Source: an uncultured Lachnospiraceae bacterium (lineage in GTDB: Bacteria > Bacillota > Clostridia > Lachnospirales > Lachnospiraceae). Taken from it: a DNA stretch of 39,449 nt. Both the position numbers and the translations under genes were made by a program. The notes under the pieces were generated by a model, which did not search any database, was not told the origin of the DNA, and worked only from the letters and a program-made list of their open reading frames with translations. Of the stretch, positions 37,867 to 39,449 are shown piece after piece. The stretch's first letter is position 1. Each line of letters opens with the position of its first letter. Location: positions 1-39,449 of the forward strand of contig CAJTXP010000039.1 of the NCBI GenBank assembly GCA_910583615.1. The letters run 5' to 3'.

Positions 37867-38097
37867 ATGAGTTATCATGAAATAGCCAAAAGTATGATTG
37901 ACCGCCTGCCAGAAGATAAAATGATCTTTGTTATCAATATGCTGGAAGGACTCGACGAGATGTCCGGCCTTGACCTGTACCCGGATTTCAAACCAAATGC
38001 AGAAACCATAGCTGCGATAGAAGAACTGGAAAACGGCGGCGGGACAGTATTTACCGGAAGTACAGAAGATTTATTCAAACAGCTCATGGAGGATTGA
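37867..38097 (+). CDS. Antitoxin of a RelB/YafQ-type TA pair
   Basis: A 76-residue protein. MSYHEIAKSMIDRLPEDKMIFVINML is a DUF-type helical N-terminus, and the C-terminal tail NAETIAAIEELENGGGTVFTGSTEDLFKQLM is the toxin-wrapping part seen in antitoxins placed before RelE/YafQ toxins. GAAAGGAAG lies upstream of the ATG. The toxin gene begins 3 nt after this stop but is frameshifted, so the antitoxin is orphaned. Confidence 0.8.
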   Translation: MSYHEIAKSMIDRLPEDKMIFVINMLEGLDEMSGLDLYPDFKPNAETIAAIEELENGGGTVFTGSTEDLFKQLMED

Positions 38098-38100
38098 TCC

Positions 38101-38372
38101 ATGCTTGATGTACGCTATTCCACACAATTTGAAAAGGATTTCAAAGTATGCATAAAACGTAGATACAAAATCGCTTTATTACAACAGGTTATTGATACTC
38201 TTCGGATTCCGGCAACACTCCCAGCCTCTAATAAAGATCATAAACTAGCGGTAATTATTCCGGTTACAGAGAATGCCACATTTCCTCGGACTGGCTGCTT
38301 ATATACAAACAAACGGACACAGAATTAAAATTAGACCGTACCGGCACCCATGCTGATCTATTTGGCATATAA
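38101..38372 (+). pseudogene. YafQ/RelE-type mRNA interferase toxin, 1-nt frameshift
   Basis: The start MLDVRYSTQFEKDFKVCIKR and IALLQQVIDTLRIPATLPASNKDHKL fit YafQ-type toxins. The frame then drifts (AVIIPVTEN) and stops at 38328. The frame one base away continues properly as GNYSGYRECHISSDWLLIY, then KQTDTELKLDRTGTHADLFGI and stop at 38372. One base is missing just after KDHKL (around 38247-38252). The second part contains the conserved ECHI...DWLLIY catalytic-face residues, so the toxin is inactivated. Confidence 0.85.
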
Positions 38373-38398
38373 GGCCAGCACAGGAAGGAGCGCTTGCT

Positions 38399-38953
38399 AT
38401 GCCAGCACACACTAAAATATATACAATAGAGGATTATGAAAACCTGCCTGAGAGTGTCCACGCAGAACTGATAGGCGGACAGATGTATTACAGATCCACG
38501 CCTAACCGGATGCATCAGGAAGTGCTTTCGTTCTTGTTATGCACCATCGCTGATTATATTGACTCCAACGGTAACCCCAGCGAAGTATATCCAGGCCCAT
38601 TTGCCGTCAAACTGTTCATCGACAGGGATGATACGGTTGAGCCGGATATAAGCGTCATATGCGACCCTGAGAAGCTTACAGACAGAGGCTGCACAGGTGC
38701 GCCGGACTGGATCATTGAGATCATCTCCCCCAGCAATCCGGAACATGACTATGTGAGGAAACTGAACCTCTACTTAGATGCAGGAGTCCGGGAATACTGG
38801 ATCGTAGATCCACGTGACCGGAAAATACTTGTGTATTATCTGAAAAATGAGCATACAGAAGATTTCACGGTAAAGCCGTACACATTCCAGGACAAAATCA
38901 AAGTCAATATTTATGACGATCTGTGGATTGACTTTCAGGAAATGAACCTGTAA
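38399..38953 (+). CDS. Uma2 family (DUF820) putative restriction-type endonuclease
   Basis: A 184-residue PD-(D/E)XK-fold protein of the Uma2/DUF820 group. YTIEDYENLPESVHAELIGGQMYY is the family start, and DTVEPDISVICDPEKL (Asp) and APDWIIEIISPSNPEHDYVRKLNLYLDAGVREYWIVDP (Glu and the SPS motif, then the helix) form the catalytic core. The C-terminal strands end the fold. AAGGAG lies about 10 nt upstream. Such genes are common singletons in mobile regions; their role is not established. Confidence 0.9.
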   Translation: MPAHTKIYTIEDYENLPESVHAELIGGQMYYRSTPNRMHQEVLSFLLCTIADYIDSNGNPSEVYPGPFAVKLFIDRDDTVEPDISVICDPEKLTDRGCTGAPDWIIEIISPSNPEHDYVRKLNLYLDAGVREYWIVDPRDRKILVYYLKNEHTEDFTVKPYTFQDKIKVNIYDDLWIDFQEMNL

Positions 38954-39274
38954 CGTGCTCCATTCTTCCCAGATGAAGAAAAAGAAAGTTTCTACGTCCC
39001 CTTGTTTGGGGTGGCGGATTTTCCCCCATTTGTTGGGGAAACATGTTACGTTTAAAGCGGAACCTTCCCCATATGTGGAGAAATCGCAGGCTGCATTTTA
39101 TATCAACTCTATTCATTCAGACAGTATTCGCCGTAAATGGTGAATACCACTTCGCATCCACCTGATTTTTGCGCTATGTCGTGTTTCGCGACCCACCCGC
39201 AGACCATGGCCAAATGTGATAACGGGTGCCTGGTTTGAGGCTCTGTTAAAAATTTTCTTTTTGTGGAATTATTG
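38954..39274. other. No convincing gene (about 320 bp)
   Basis: This stretch between the Uma2 gene and the third antisense copy holds no ORF with a ribosome binding site and no recognisable protein. AT-rich sequence and short hairpins such as CCCCATTTGTTGGGG are all that is seen. Confidence 0.6.
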
Positions 39275-39449
39275 TTGAATCCTTCCTGAAGATGTGTTAA
39301 TATTAGAGGCAGAAAAGGGGAAAGCCAGAGACGCACGGCCTACCCTCAAAAGTGTTTTGAACTACCCTTTACGGGCAGCCGTCACTATTGCAGTGGATCT
39401 TACGCAAAGTAAGTGAAATATAGTAGGCGGCGGAAAGAGAACATCATTG
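39275..39449 (+). ncRNA. Third copy of the antisense RNA (type I antitoxin family), partial or altered
   Basis: Promoter TTGAAT (39275-39280), a 17-bp spacer and TAATAT (39298-39303). The conserved AAAGCCAGAGACGCACGGC follows at 39321-39339, then a GCCGTCACTA stem start. The terminator region is changed: an insert with its own CTTAC/GTAAG hairpin separates the two stem halves. No toxin gene is visible before the window ends at 39449, so a partner may lie just outside or be lost. Confidence 0.55.

Overview
This window looks like a chromosome segment from a Lachnospiraceae-type gut Clostridium (Firmicutes). The evidence is the gene order tmk-holB-ricT-rsmI-trmN-like, then rpsF-ssb-rpsR and gdpP-rplI-dnaB, together with AGGAGG-type ribosome binding sites, consensus SigA-like promoters, a CIRCE/HrcA site, MecA and a CwlD-type amidase. 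A backbone of about 31 kb (roughly 2.3-33.6 kb) lies between two zones of mobile-element debris.

Left edge (1-2.3 kb): an IS66-family transposase that has lost its N-terminal half abuts a 5'-truncated phage gene and a modular tail-fibre gene. These end at a tRNA-Phe gene that lacks about 5 nt of its acceptor/D region, followed by an intact tRNA-Lys. The pattern resembles a decayed prophage end at a tRNA.

2.5-8.8 kb: an operon-like run of a cytidylate-kinase-like protein, a large polytopic membrane protein, a WecE/RffA-type sugar aminotransferase, an ATP-grasp ligase, an ArnC-like polyprenyl-phosphate glycosyltransferase and two small SMR/EamA membrane proteins. Together these look like a Gram-positive counterpart of the Arn (lipid-linked aminosugar) pathway, with an ATP-grasp enzyme as an extra or substitute modifying step.

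8.8-24.2 kb: housekeeping genes in the + direction: a YaaO-like decarboxylase, tmk, holB, ricT, rsmI, trmN-like, a giant RNA-like hairpin, an uncharacterised 206-aa protein, an Sfp-type PPTase, a sirtuin, DUF951, a secreted CAP-domain protein, rpsF-ssb-rpsR, gdpP-rplI-dnaB and a 2[4Fe-4S] ferredoxin.

24.2-33.6 kb: a MerR-type regulator, a DUF1858 protein, mecA, a tandem 69-bp repeat, a GH18 wall or spore hydrolase, cwlD, the fructose operon fruK-fruA (without fruR), and an Hsp20 gene under CIRCE control.

33.7-39.4 kb: the debris of an integrative element. It holds a HIRAN-like gene start fused out of frame to the C-terminus of a tyrosine recombinase, small XRE regulators, and a strange array of T-rich modules each containing a duplicated 5-mer. 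It also holds two tandem copies of a type I toxin/antisense-RNA locus (29-aa hydrophobic toxins too short for normal ORF calling) plus a third antisense copy, an antitoxin whose YafQ-like toxin is frameshifted, and a Uma2-family nuclease. The strongest candidates for new biology are the duplicated type I toxin loci, the doubled-word array, the Arn-like gene set and the giant hairpin at 14.4-14.65 kb.
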